From Bacteroides sp. 214 (lineage in GTDB: Bacteria > Bacteroidota > Bacteroidia > Bacteroidales > Bacteroidaceae), in NCBI RefSeq assembly GCF_010501015.1, contig NZ_QVML01000007.1, forward strand, positions 1 to 64,000: a stretch of 64,000 bases of DNA, given 5' to 3'. The number at the start of each line of letters is the position of its first letter. Positions within the stretch are counted from its first letter, which is position 1. Made by a program: the position numbers and the translations under genes. Below the pieces are notes generated by a model. That model saw only the letters and a list, made by a program, of their open reading frames with translations, was not told the origin of the DNA and searched no databases. Positions 54,469 through 63,052 of the stretch are shown in pieces.

Positions 54469-57060
54469 CTACTCTATAACCAGCTCTGCCATTTTTACAA
54501 TATCTTCCGAACTTCGTCCTACCTTAATCTCATATATTCCCGGTACTACACGCATTGTGTTCGTGTTATCATCCCACCATTCAAGCTGCTTGTTTGTTAG
54601 TTCAAACGCAACGGTTGTTTGCATTCCTTTTTCTATCTTGATCCGTTCAAAAGCACGTAATGCTTTGGTAGGACCCATGATGTCTTCTTGTTTACGAATA
54701 TAGACTTGCACAATTTCGTCACCACTATAAGCACCGATATTACTAACCGGGATGGTTAATGTTACTGTTTCGCCTGCTTTGATGCAGTTTTTGCTTAGTG
54801 CGAGCTCACCGTAACTAAACGTTGTATAACTTAATCCATATCCAAAAGGATACAGAATGTTATCACTTTTGGCATAACGATAAGTGCGGTTTGTCATGTT
54901 GTAATCTTCGAAATCGGGAATTTTATCTACGTCCTTATAGAAGGTTATGGGTAGTCTGCCTGCTGGATTATACTCACCAAACAGGATATCGGCAACTGCC
55001 GTACCACCTGCCTGACCGGGATACCATGCCTGTAATACAGCTCCTTGATTGCGTATTGCTTGCGGAATCTCAATGGCCGACCCCGAGCAGTTTATATAAA
55101 CCACTTTTTTATTAGCCTTCAGCAATGCCTGAAGAAACGTGTTCTGAATAGCAGGCAACTTAATGTCCGTGCGATCTCCTTTGCGAAATCCCGGGTAGTC
55201 TACGTTCATTTCTTCACCTTCCAAAGAAGGAGAAATACCACCCGCAAAAACCACAATATCTGCCGCCTTAATGCGTCCTAAAGATTTATTGACGTTGCTT
55301 GGCTCTTTTACCACAATGTCAAAGTGCAACTGCGCATCGCTATTAAGGTATTCGAATTCAATACGTACGTCATATGCTTTCCCTGCTTTAGCTGCCAATG
55401 TATAGGAAGTTTCGCGTGGGTCATATTTATGACTATATTTTTTTATCTCTTCACCGTTTATATATAAGCGCCCGGTGCCACAACTGTTGAAATCAAAAAT
55501 AACGTCGCCAGTTTGTTGAGGGATAAAAGTACTGCTATATGTTGCCGAAAAGTCGGTTAGATTAACACCTGCTTCAAAAACAGTAGCTCCGGCAGTATGT
55601 AGCCAGAAGGGGTTTTTCATTTGTGTAGTAGCAATGGGGGCGCCTTCGCGTTTCATGTTATTCCAATAAGTGGCTCTGAATCCTATACCAGCTTCGGTAG
55701 CGCTTTGGTTGTAGATACTTTTCTTTATTGTTGTCTCAATCCATGAGCAACCGGGTTCGTAAATAAGTTTGTCGTTAGCTCCCAACGCACGACGAACACC
55801 TTCGAGAATTGTAACTGTCTGTGGTGGGTTTCCGTTATAATTGCCCCATTGCATTACTGAGTCGTTAGCATTGGGCCCCATTACAGCAATAGTTAGTCCA
55901 CCACGTTTTAGAGGGAGAGTGTTGTCATGGTTCTCTAATAAAACGATAGATTTGTGGGCTATATCCAATGCTAAGGAGTCATGCTTGGCAGATCCAACGG
56001 CAGAGTAAGGAATTTGTGTCCAAACCACCTCTTTAGGATCGTCCATTTCGCCCAGTTCAAAACGGGCTTTTAGTAAACGTTTTACAGAAATGTCTAAATC
56101 TGCTTCAGTAATCAATCCTTTTTCTATAGCCTCTTTAAGATATTTGTAACTATTCCCACACTCTAAGTCTGTTCCTGCTACTACGGCTGCTGCAACAGCC
56201 GTAGCACCATCTGGATGTGTTTCATGGCGTTTTGGCTTGAAGAAATTATCAATAGCACCACAATCGGACAATACAATACCTTCAAAGTTCCATTCGTTAC
56301 GCAGTATTTGCACTAATAATCGGTCGCTTCCACAACACGGATCTCCTTCAAGGCGATTGTAGGCACACATAACTTCCTTTACACCGGCTTCTTTAACGAG
56401 CGCTTCGAATGCGGGAAGATACGTTTCGTGAAGGTCACGTGGGGAAATGTTCTCTGCGTTGTAGGAGTGGCGATTCCATTCAGGACCCGAGTGTACGGCA
56501 AAATGTTTGGCACAAGCGTGTAATTTATCATATTTACTTCCTGCAGGTCCTTGTAAGCCGTTTACCACTTGTATGCCCATAACGGTGGTTAAGTATGGAT
56601 CCTCACCGTAGGTTTCCATGCCACGCCCCCAACGTGGATCGCGAAAAATGTTAATATTCGGTGTCCACATCGTCAGCCCCTGGTAACGTTTGTAGCTGTT
56701 GATAGATGATGTGTAGGTGTTCTTGGCTCTCGCTTCATCGGATATTGCATCGAAAACATGATACGTAGCTTGCGGATCAAAAGATGCAGCCATACCGATG
56801 GGTTGGGGGAAAACCGTGGCTAGTCCGGCACGCGCTACTCCATGCAGTGCTTCGTTCCACCAGTTGTATTGTTTAATGCCCAATCGCTCTACTGGTGCAG
56901 AAGCATCCATCATCAAAGCTATTTTTTCATCGAGGGTTAATTGACGGAGCAAGTCTTCGGCACGTTGTTCTGCCGGCAAAGAGGTGTTTCTATACGATTT
57001 ATCGGTACAAGCTCCTAAAGATATAAGGAGAGCAACTAAAAGTAGGAGTGTGTGTTTCAT
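54469..57060 (-). CDS. Glycoside hydrolase family 3 (beta-xylosidase/beta-glucosidase), with PA14 domain
   Basis: Retaining exo-glycosidase, exported as a lipoprotein (lipobox SLGAC, Cys18). The N-terminal barrel starts with QYNWWNEALHGVARAG, the signature of the xylosidase/arabinosidase-like GH3 subgroup. The nucleophile Asp is in FEGIVLSDCGAIDNFF (about residue 270). A PA14-like insert (about 455-600, with GDVIFDFNSCGTGRLYINGE) sits in the second domain, and a fibronectin-III-like domain ends the protein. Its 863 residues are usual for this layout. Beta-xylosidase is the likelier activity, but beta-glucosidase cannot be ruled out. Confidence 0.94.
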   Translation of the reverse strand: MKHTLLLLVALLISLGACTDKSYRNTSLPAEQRAEDLLRQLTLDEKIALMMDASAPVERLGIKQYNWWNEALHGVARAGLATVFPQPIGMAASFDPQATYHVFDAISDEARAKNTYTSSINSYKRYQGLTMWTPNINIFRDPRWGRGMETYGEDPYLTTVMGIQVVNGLQGPAGSKYDKLHACAKHFAVHSGPEWNRHSYNAENISPRDLHETYLPAFEALVKEAGVKEVMCAYNRLEGDPCCGSDRLLVQILRNEWNFEGIVLSDCGAIDNFFKPKRHETHPDGATAVAAAVVAGTDLECGNSYKYLKEAIEKGLITEADLDISVKRLLKARFELGEMDDPKEVVWTQIPYSAVGSAKHDSLALDIAHKSIVLLENHDNTLPLKRGGLTIAVMGPNANDSVMQWGNYNGNPPQTVTILEGVRRALGANDKLIYEPGCSWIETTIKKSIYNQSATEAGIGFRATYWNNMKREGAPIATTQMKNPFWLHTAGATVFEAGVNLTDFSATYSSTFIPQQTGDVIFDFNSCGTGRLYINGEEIKKYSHKYDPRETSYTLAAKAGKAYDVRIEFEYLNSDAQLHFDIVVKEPSNVNKSLGRIKAADIVVFAGGISPSLEGEEMNVDYPGFRKGDRTDIKLPAIQNTFLQALLKANKKVVYINCSGSAIEIPQAIRNQGAVLQAWYPGQAGGTAVADILFGEYNPAGRLPITFYKDVDKIPDFEDYNMTNRTYRYAKSDNILYPFGYGLSYTTFSYGELALSKNCIKAGETVTLTIPVSNIGAYSGDEIVQVYIRKQEDIMGPTKALRAFERIKIEKGMQTTVAFELTNKQLEWWDDNTNTMRVVPGIYEIKVGRSSEDIVKMAELVIE

Positions 57061-57078
57061 GGTTATGTGTTTTTTATG

Positions 57079-58260
57079 TTATTCTTCTTCAAATCCCAGT
57101 AATTTTTCGCTTTCTTCGCTTGGAAGTTGCTCTACGTTCCGCAGTCTCCGTTCAATGGCCCGTGTTCGTTTTCCCATGACTTCCTCCAATTGGTCGCCTG
57201 CTGTTTGCAAGTTTTTCTGAACTTTTTCCAACATCCCTCCAAATTTGCCGAACTCTGTTTTAACTGCACCAAGTACATTCCATACTTCGCTGGTTCGTTT
57301 TTGCAGGGCAAGAGTACGAAAGCCCATTTGTAAACTGTTGAGTATAGCACCAAGAGTCGTAGGACCTGTAACTACAATTTTATATTCTTTTTGTAGCCAT
57401 TCTACCAAAGAAGTGCGGCGTATTACCTCTGCGTAAATACCTTCAAATGGAAGAAAGAGTATGGCGAAATCAGTCGTGTAGGGTGGATCTACATACTTTT
57501 CGTGAATATCCTTTGCCATGCGTTTAATAGTTGTTTCCAATTGCTTGCTGCATAATTCTATCTGTGCAGGTTCGCCAATGTCGTAGGCTTCCTGGTATTG
57601 TTCGTATACATCTTTGGGAAATTTGGCATCGATAGGTAGGTATACCACATTTGCCGAATCGTCTTTGCCGGGTAGCTTAATGGCAAATTCCACAAATTCG
57701 CTTCCGTTTTTCTTGGTTTTGATGTTGGCTGCGTATTGTTCGGGACTGAGCATTTGCTCCAATAACGCGCTGAGCTGAACTTCTCCGAATGTTCCTCGCA
57801 CCTTTACATTAGAAAGCGCTTTTTTGAGTCCACCTACATCTTGTGCTAAGTTTTTCATTTCGCCCAGTCCTTTCTGTACACTTTCCAACTGCACTCGCAC
57901 AAGCTCAAAAGATTGTCCAATGCGTTCATTGAGCGTCTTTTGTAATTTCTCTTCTACCATTGCACGCATCTCGTCAAGTCGTTTTTCGGTAGAGTGGATT
58001 AGCTGTTCTTGTTGTTTAGTAACTCCGGCAAACTGTTGCTTCTGCATCTCACCCGAAGTTAGCATATTCTTGTGCATGGCATCTTGCAATTCCATACGAA
58101 GCTCACGAAGGCTGCGACTCAACTCTTCACGGTTTTCTTGCATCTGTTTACGTAGTGAAGCTTCTAACTCTCCATTGGAGCGCTGGTTGTTTCGTTGTAT
58201 CAGTATAACTAAGATAATTAGCAGAAGTATACCGTTTACTATGAGTAGGGTTGTTTCCAT
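57079..58260 (-). CDS. rmuC: DNA recombination protein RmuC homologue
   Basis: Limits recombination at inverted repeats in E. coli; the biochemical role is not well known. An N-terminal membrane anchor (METTLLIVNGILLLIILVIL) is followed by a long coiled coil (about 25-150) and the RmuC domain (VRGTFGEVQLSALLEQML, VYLPIDAKFPKDVYEQYQEA, GPTTLGAILNSLQMGFRTLA). The frame continues to 58284, but Met at 58260 gives a normal anchor at the very start. A -7 box (TATTTTTG on minus, 58289-58282) lies just upstream, 22 bp from that start. It lies 18 bp before the GH3 gene. Confidence 0.93.
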   Translation of the reverse strand: METTLLIVNGILLLIILVILIQRNNQRSNGELEASLRKQMQENREELSRSLRELRMELQDAMHKNMLTSGEMQKQQFAGVTKQQEQLIHSTEKRLDEMRAMVEEKLQKTLNERIGQSFELVRVQLESVQKGLGEMKNLAQDVGGLKKALSNVKVRGTFGEVQLSALLEQMLSPEQYAANIKTKKNGSEFVEFAIKLPGKDDSANVVYLPIDAKFPKDVYEQYQEAYDIGEPAQIELCSKQLETTIKRMAKDIHEKYVDPPYTTDFAILFLPFEGIYAEVIRRTSLVEWLQKEYKIVVTGPTTLGAILNSLQMGFRTLALQKRTSEVWNVLGAVKTEFGKFGGMLEKVQKNLQTAGDQLEEVMGKRTRAIERRLRNVEQLPSEESEKLLGFEEE

Positions 58261-58364
58261 ATTTAGAGCTTTTTCAACAAGCAAAAATAGATAAAAGAAG
58301 TCACCTTTACATATATTTATTGTCTAAATAAGCAAAAAGGAGCGTTCACAACGAGAACTTTATA

Positions 58365-58372
58365 TACCTTTG
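58365..58372 (+). promoter_or_regulatory. Promoter -7 box of the small lipoprotein gene
   Basis: TACCTTTG fits TAnnTTTG, 23 bp before the start codon. Confidence 0.5.
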
Positions 58373-58394
58373 CGGTCAATAAAATAAAACTACA

Positions 58395-58787
58395 ATGAAA
58401 TCTTTAGCTTATTTGAAATCTTTGTTTGTGTTAATCATCGTTTTCGGATTAACCTCTTGTGAAGAATATTACGACATTAAAAACAGTGACGGAAAGCTAT
58501 GTGGCTATACATGGCTGGAAGAGTATGCTACTGTGGGTGGCGATTGGTGTACACATACATTGGTGTTCGACCGCTCGGGTAGTGGACGAGAAGTGTATAA
58601 ATACGATAATGGTTCGCAAGTAACAACAATATCCTCTCGCTTTAGTTGGTATTGGACCAGCAATATGGAATGTATTGAACTGGACTTTGGCGCAGGCGAT
58701 TTAGTATTCTTCGATAATGTGTGGGTACGCGACTACTACTTGTCGGGTAATTATGACGGAGAAGAGGTGACGTTCAGGAGGCAATAA
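58395..58787 (+). CDS. Small lipoprotein, function unknown
   Basis: A 130-residue protein with lipobox FGLTSC, so the lipid is on Cys22. The mature part is rich in aromatic residues and short beta-strand patterns (GYTWLEEYATVGGDWCTHTL, FSWYWTSNMECIELDFG), like small lipocalin- or calycin-fold lipoproteins of Bacteroidetes. I cannot name a family. Two Cys residues (about 55 and 98) may form a disulfide. It stops one base before the end of the convergent pseudouridine synthase gene. Confidence 0.8.
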   Translation: MKSLAYLKSLFVLIIVFGLTSCEEYYDIKNSDGKLCGYTWLEEYATVGGDWCTHTLVFDRSGSGREVYKYDNGSQVTTISSRFSWYWTSNMECIELDFGAGDLVFFDNVWVRDYYLSGNYDGEEVTFRRQ

Positions 58788-59714
58788 TTATTCTTGCCCC
58801 CTTAACACTACTTTCCTAAACACTGTTGGGTAAGGTGTTTCAAATCGCATCATTTCTCCTGTTACCGGATGATGAAACTGCAGTCTAAAGGCATGAAGTG
58901 CCAAACGGTTTAGTGGAGCACTTTCTGTCTTAAAATATCTATCGTCGCCAACCACGGGATGTCCCAACTCTTGTGCGTGCATACGTATTTGATTTTTCCT
59001 GCCAATTTCCAACTCAACTAATGAATACCCGTTAGCACGTTTAATTGTTTTGTATTGCGTGTAAGATCTACCTTCTGTGGCAGTTACAGGAGTATGGCTG
59101 ATTTGTATCTTATCATCCTGTAACCATGAAGTAACTACGCCATTGTCTTTTTCCAATTCTCCTTCGAGGAGTGCCACATAGCGATTTACTTTTATAAGTT
59201 CGTTCCAGCGATCCTGAAAATTAATCTTTGTTTTTTCGTCTTTTGCAAAGATGACCAATCCCGAAGCCTCTTTATCTACCTTATTAATTATATATGCACG
59301 GCGATGTTTACTTTTTTGTGCTATATATTCGCAGATAATGTTATAAACACTACGCTCGCGTGGACGTTGCGAAATAGTGGCAATTCCCTCGCGTTTATCC
59401 ACTACTAATAAGTAGGCATCCTCAAACAATATTTTGAAATAGTTGCTTTTAAACTCTTTCTTCCCTTTTTCTTTGCTGATTTGTACCTTCATACCCGGTT
59501 TCAGCGGAGTATTGAATTGTGTAGTGATGATATTTTCTACAAGTACCTGACGGTTGGATAGTAGTGACTTTGCTGTAGTGCGATTGGCACCTTCTACATA
59601 CTTCATAAGAAAAGGCAACAATTCGTCGGCTTCCTTTACGGTGTATGTCATAAACTTAGATTTTGCACGCGCTATGAGATAAGCGGGTTTTTCTTTTTTC
59701 TTCTTTTCTTCCAT
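58788..59714 (-). CDS. RluA family pseudouridine synthase
   Basis: Converts uridine to pseudouridine in rRNA or tRNA. The N-terminal S4 RNA-binding domain (about 18-80) has NRTTAKSLLSNRQVLVE. The catalytic domain carries the Asp in IINKVDKEASGLVIFAK; the usual motif is H-R-L-D-x-x-T-S-G, so this member departs from the consensus at several places but keeps the Asp. QIRMHAQELGHPVVGDDRY is the normal second motif. The 308 residues are of family length. The exact RNA target is not readable. It lies 12 bp after the RlmD gene. Confidence 0.92.
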   Translation of the reverse strand: MEEKKKKEKPAYLIARAKSKFMTYTVKEADELLPFLMKYVEGANRTTAKSLLSNRQVLVENIITTQFNTPLKPGMKVQISKEKGKKEFKSNYFKILFEDAYLLVVDKREGIATISQRPRERSVYNIICEYIAQKSKHRRAYIINKVDKEASGLVIFAKDEKTKINFQDRWNELIKVNRYVALLEGELEKDNGVVTSWLQDDKIQISHTPVTATEGRSYTQYKTIKRANGYSLVELEIGRKNQIRMHAQELGHPVVGDDRYFKTESAPLNRLALHAFRLQFHHPVTGEMMRFETPYPTVFRKVVLRGQE

Positions 59715-59726
59715 GATGCGTTGGTG

Positions 59727-61148
59727 TTATGAACGTTTCTCCAACAGTACCACATTCTCTACATGATGTGTATGTGGGAACATGTCTACAGGTTGTACGG
59801 CAGTAACACGATATTTATTGTCGAGTAACGCGAGGTCGCGCGCTTGTGTAGCAGGATTGCAACTAACATACACAATGCGTTTGGGTTCGGCAAATAACAA
59901 TACGTCAATTACATCTTGATGCATACCGGCACGTGGTGGGTCGGTGATAATTACATCTGGGCGACCATACTCATTGATAAAGTCTTGTGTGAGCATATCT
60001 TTCATGTCTCCGGCAAAGAACAGTGTATTCTTTATATTGTTCAATTCGGAGTTTACCTTAGCATCTTCAATGGCTTCGGGTACATATTCAATACCAATAA
60101 CCTGACGGGCTTGCTTGGCAACGAAGTTGGCGATGGTTCCTGTTCCGGTATATAGGTCGTACACCAATTCTTTACCGGTGAGCTGTGCAAATTCACGGGT
60201 TATCTTGTATAGATTGTAGGCTTGCTCGGAATTGGTTTGATAGAACGACTTGGGGCCTATTTTAAACTTTAACCCTTCCATCTCTTCGAAAATGTGATCA
60301 TTACCTTTATATAATAAAACCTCTTGGTCGGTAATGGTATCGTTGCACTTGTTGTTCACTACGTACATTAATGAAGTGATTTCAGGAAATGTATCTTCTA
60401 CATAGCTCAGCAGTTGCTTGAACTGCACTAGCTGCTCCTCTTCCGTAATCTTGGCAATAAGAATAACCATCAACTCGCCAGTAGTGGAAGTACGGATAAT
60501 CATGTTGCGGAGCATTCCTTCTTGTGAGCGCAGATTAAAGAACTCGTAGTTATGCGCATAGGCATAGTCGCGCACAGCATTGCGGATACGATTGGAAATG
60601 TCATCCTGCAACCAACACTTTTCAATAGCCAGTACTTTATCAAAGGCACCGGGTATGTGGAATCCTACAGCATTCATTTGGTCGTAAACCACTTGTTGCT
60701 TAACCTCTTCATTGGTAAGCCACCGTTTGTTAGAGAAAGTAAACTCCAGTTTGTTGCGATAAAACTGTGTTTTCTCGGAGCCAAGGATAGGCGATATTTC
60801 GGGCAACTCAACCTTTCCAATACGTGTAAGATTGTCTGTTACTTGTTTCTGTTTGTATCTGATTTGTTCGCTATATGGGAGCACTTGCCACTTACAACCG
60901 CCACACACACCGTAGTGTTGGCAGAATGGAACAGCACGTTGTTCGGCATATTTGTGAAACTTTACAGCTTCTGCTTCTGCATATTTGTTTTTCTTTCGCT
61001 TTATTTGTAGGTCTACCACGTCGCCGGGAACTACATATGGAACAAAGATAACTAAATCATTTACTTTTGCTATTGCCTTTCCTTCGGCTGCTATATCAAT
61101 GATGGTAACCTCTTCGAGTAGAGGTAAAACTTTCTTATTACGTGCCAC
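59727..61148 (-). CDS. rlmD: 23S rRNA (uracil-C5)-methyltransferase, RlmD/RumA type
   Basis: SAM-dependent methylation of a uridine in 23S rRNA (U1939 in E. coli). The N-terminal TRAM domain (about 5-65) is followed by an iron-sulfur cluster set of cysteines (FCQHYGVCGGCKWQ and a later Cys). The Rossmann part has LVYDLYTGTGTIANFVAK for SAM and VIITDPPRAGMH. The nucleophile Cys is in IVYVSCNPATQARDLALL. The 473 residues match the family. A -7 box (TACCTTTG on minus, 61187-61180) lies 32 bp upstream. Confidence 0.95.
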   Translation of the reverse strand: MARNKKVLPLLEEVTIIDIAAEGKAIAKVNDLVIFVPYVVPGDVVDLQIKRKKNKYAEAEAVKFHKYAEQRAVPFCQHYGVCGGCKWQVLPYSEQIRYKQKQVTDNLTRIGKVELPEISPILGSEKTQFYRNKLEFTFSNKRWLTNEEVKQQVVYDQMNAVGFHIPGAFDKVLAIEKCWLQDDISNRIRNAVRDYAYAHNYEFFNLRSQEGMLRNMIIRTSTTGELMVILIAKITEEEQLVQFKQLLSYVEDTFPEITSLMYVVNNKCNDTITDQEVLLYKGNDHIFEEMEGLKFKIGPKSFYQTNSEQAYNLYKITREFAQLTGKELVYDLYTGTGTIANFVAKQARQVIGIEYVPEAIEDAKVNSELNNIKNTLFFAGDMKDMLTQDFINEYGRPDVIITDPPRAGMHQDVIDVLLFAEPKRIVYVSCNPATQARDLALLDNKYRVTAVQPVDMFPHTHHVENVVLLEKRS

Positions 61149-61203
61149 TTTACACTGTACTTTATTAATTATTAAGGCGCAAAGGTAGTCTAATTAATTG
61201 GAA

Positions 61204-61515
61204 TTAATATCTCCGGAATAGCTCTATCTCCTTAAAAAATAGTTCTTTGATATCTTTTAGCTGTGGGTTTTTTTGCTCTATAATATTTTGAATGGTTTCT
61301 TTAGATAGTTTTTTTATAACAGACAGATAACCAAGAGCACTAATGGTATCAGAAAAGTGCCGGTAAAAAATAATTTTTTTAAGTTTCTTGTCTGTGGCAA
61401 TATCTGTGAACAGAAAGATGTCATTTAGTGTGGTTATCTTCACACTATACTGACATTCGGTATCTTCATAGATATACACCCAATTGTAGTCTGTTATTTG
61501 TTTTTCTTTATTCAT
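61204..61515 (-). CDS. Small unknown protein, paralogue of its upstream neighbour
   Basis: A 103-residue protein with no signal peptide or known motif. It aligns with the next gene upstream along its length: TDYNWVYIYEDTECQYSVKI against TDYNWVYVLEINNTQYIRIA, then a shared FYRHFSD/FYRFFED stretch and a helical end. The pattern (two N-terminal beta strands, a tight turn, then an F-Y-R-x-F-x-D strand and a helix) recalls a GIY-YIG domain, but the two catalytic motifs are missing. So it may be an inactive relative; that idea is tentative. It is 20 bp after its paralogue. Confidence 0.7.
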   Translation of the reverse strand: MNKEKQITDYNWVYIYEDTECQYSVKITTLNDIFLFTDIATDKKLKKIIFYRHFSDTISALGYLSVIKKLSKETIQNIIEQKNPQLKDIKELFFKEIELFRRY

Positions 61516-61535
61516 GCTTTCGCCTGAATTTTTAG

Positions 61536-61841
61536 TTAGCTTGCGTAGTTGTTTATTTCATTACTTAACTCTTCGGATAAATCAATTCTCGTCGGATTAG
61601 AATCGAGTATTGTTTCGTTCAATAGGTAGCAAACAGACTTCCTTAGCTGAGAGTAGTATTTTATGGCACTTTTTGAATCCTCAAAGAAGCGGTAAAAGGT
61701 AACTTTTGCCATATTGTTGTTTGTAAACAAACTCCCAAAACTAAAGATGTCTTGAATGGTTGCGATACGGATATATTGTGTGTTGTTGATTTCTAAAACA
61801 TATACCCAATTATAATCTGTTGCTTGTTTTTCGATACACAT
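61536..61841 (-). CDS. Small unknown protein, first of a tandem pair
   Basis: A 101-residue cytoplasmic protein, paralogous to the gene at 61204-61515. VYVLEINNTQYIRIATIQDI and KVTFYRFFEDSKSAIKYYSQ hold the layout of the beta-strand and helix elements of GIY-YIG domains without the active residues. The pair is likely a tandem duplication. It is downstream of two AraC-type regulators on the same strand, with a 12-bp direct repeat in the gap, so the pair may be regulated by them. Confidence 0.7.
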   Translation of the reverse strand: MCIEKQATDYNWVYVLEINNTQYIRIATIQDIFSFGSLFTNNNMAKVTFYRFFEDSKSAIKYYSQLRKSVCYLLNETILDSNPTRIDLSEELSNEINNYAS

Positions 61842-61904
61842 AGTTCTTACTTTTATTGTTTAAATGTGGGAGTAAAAGTAAAGGGAAGTGTGCGAAGAGA
61901 GGTT

Positions 61905-61937
61905 GCAAATTAGGAATTTGTTTTAGCAAATTAGGAA
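61905..61937. promoter_or_regulatory. GCAAATTAGGAA direct repeats spaced 21 bp
   Basis: GCAAATTAGGAA occurs at 61905-61916 and 61926-61937. The 21-bp spacing equals two helical turns and is usual for the paired sites of an AraC-type dimer. The sites lie between the AraC-type gene and the small paralogues it might control. Confidence 0.5.
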
Positions 61938-63049
61938 AAAGATTCATTTTCCTCTTTTTTCTTAAGTGTATATCTATAAGCTTGGTCGCTACCAAACCCA
62001 GCCAATGTGATTTTATCTAAATTGCTCTTTTTTGTATGAATTGGATTGTTTTCTATGCGCTCTAACTCTTCCAGACGAAACCTATTCATGAATTGAGAGA
62101 AATTTGTACCATATGTCTTATTAATGAAAACAGATAAATAACTACGATTCGTGCTTAAATCATTTGCCATTTCTGCAATAGAAAACTGCGGATTAAGGTA
62201 AGGCTTACGATCTTCGATGTAACTCATGACAGTTTCATGAGATAGTTGGTTCTTATCTTCTTTCGGAGTCTCTTTTGCTAGAAAAACAGAATCACCTATA
62301 TACAAATAGTTACCTCGAATAGCATTAAAACAGAGTGTGAGGTGTTGTGCAAACAGAAGGATAGCAGGAATAGCCAATAATTGTCCGATTAGAGCTTTTG
62401 GCGTAAACAATACGCCAAATATTGGTACAATAAGGAGGCTTATCCACAGAAAAAGAAAGGTGCGAAGCCAATGCAATGAGTTAAAGCAAGGGTCGGCAGC
62501 GTATTCAACAATAGCATGTTGATAACGACGGTAACGGATAATGCTTAACGCGGAATAGCCAATGCCAAACATAAAACGTATAGGTGCAATCAATGATGCG
62601 AAAATGTAAAATCTATGATATCCGTTGAAGGCTTTTCCGCTATAAAACGAAGTCTCTATGGCTACCTCTTTAGGGATACTCAACGACCATATCAGGTGAA
62701 CCAGAAAAATGGCTGTTGGTAGGATGTAATGAAGTTTAGGAAATTTTTCTTTGTTGTCGATGCGGGTTAGTATGAAAATGAATTGATAAGGCACTACTGC
62801 AGCTATGATTGTTGTGAAAAAGTAGAACGAACGAACGTATGCAAACTCGCGTGGGTATAGGGTAAGGATGATTAGCATTAACCAGTTGCACATCGCCAGT
62901 ATATAATAAAAGATGAGTGACTGACGCAGACCGGTTCCCTTTACTTTTCTCCAGATAGGAGAATGTAATGTGACTAATATCAAGCAAACAAGCCCCGAGA
63001 AAACGGGGGTAAGCATCGTGATTAATTGTTCTACTGTAATTGTTTGCAT
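61931..63049 (-). CDS. Membrane-anchored AraC-type regulator, first copy
   Basis: The 372-residue protein has about seven membrane segments in its first 245 residues (for example VFSGLVCLILVTLH, FYYILAMCNWLMLIILTLY, FFTTIIAAVVPYQFIFIL) and an AraC-type HTH at the C terminus. The HTH has FSIAEMANDLSTNRSYLSVF in the first helix-turn-helix and TNFSQFMNRFRLEELERI in the linker. The second HTH region is short (SNLDKITLAGFGSDQAYRYT). Membrane-bound AraC-type regulators of this kind are common in Bacteroides; ligands are unknown. It is 3 bp after its paralogue. Confidence 0.88.
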   Translation of the reverse strand: MQTITVEQLITMLTPVFSGLVCLILVTLHSPIWRKVKGTGLRQSLIFYYILAMCNWLMLIILTLYPREFAYVRSFYFFTTIIAAVVPYQFIFILTRIDNKEKFPKLHYILPTAIFLVHLIWSLSIPKEVAIETSFYSGKAFNGYHRFYIFASLIAPIRFMFGIGYSALSIIRYRRYQHAIVEYAADPCFNSLHWLRTFLFLWISLLIVPIFGVLFTPKALIGQLLAIPAILLFAQHLTLCFNAIRGNYLYIGDSVFLAKETPKEDKNQLSHETVMSYIEDRKPYLNPQFSIAEMANDLSTNRSYLSVFINKTYGTNFSQFMNRFRLEELERIENNPIHTKKSNLDKITLAGFGSDQAYRYTLKKKEENESFS

Positions 63050-63052
63050 ATG

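Noticed and set aside
57824..58294. Plus-strand open frame of 156 codons
   Set aside because: It lies fully opposite rmuC, is rich in Ser, Cys and Arg as expected for an antisense shadow, and has no family-like motif.
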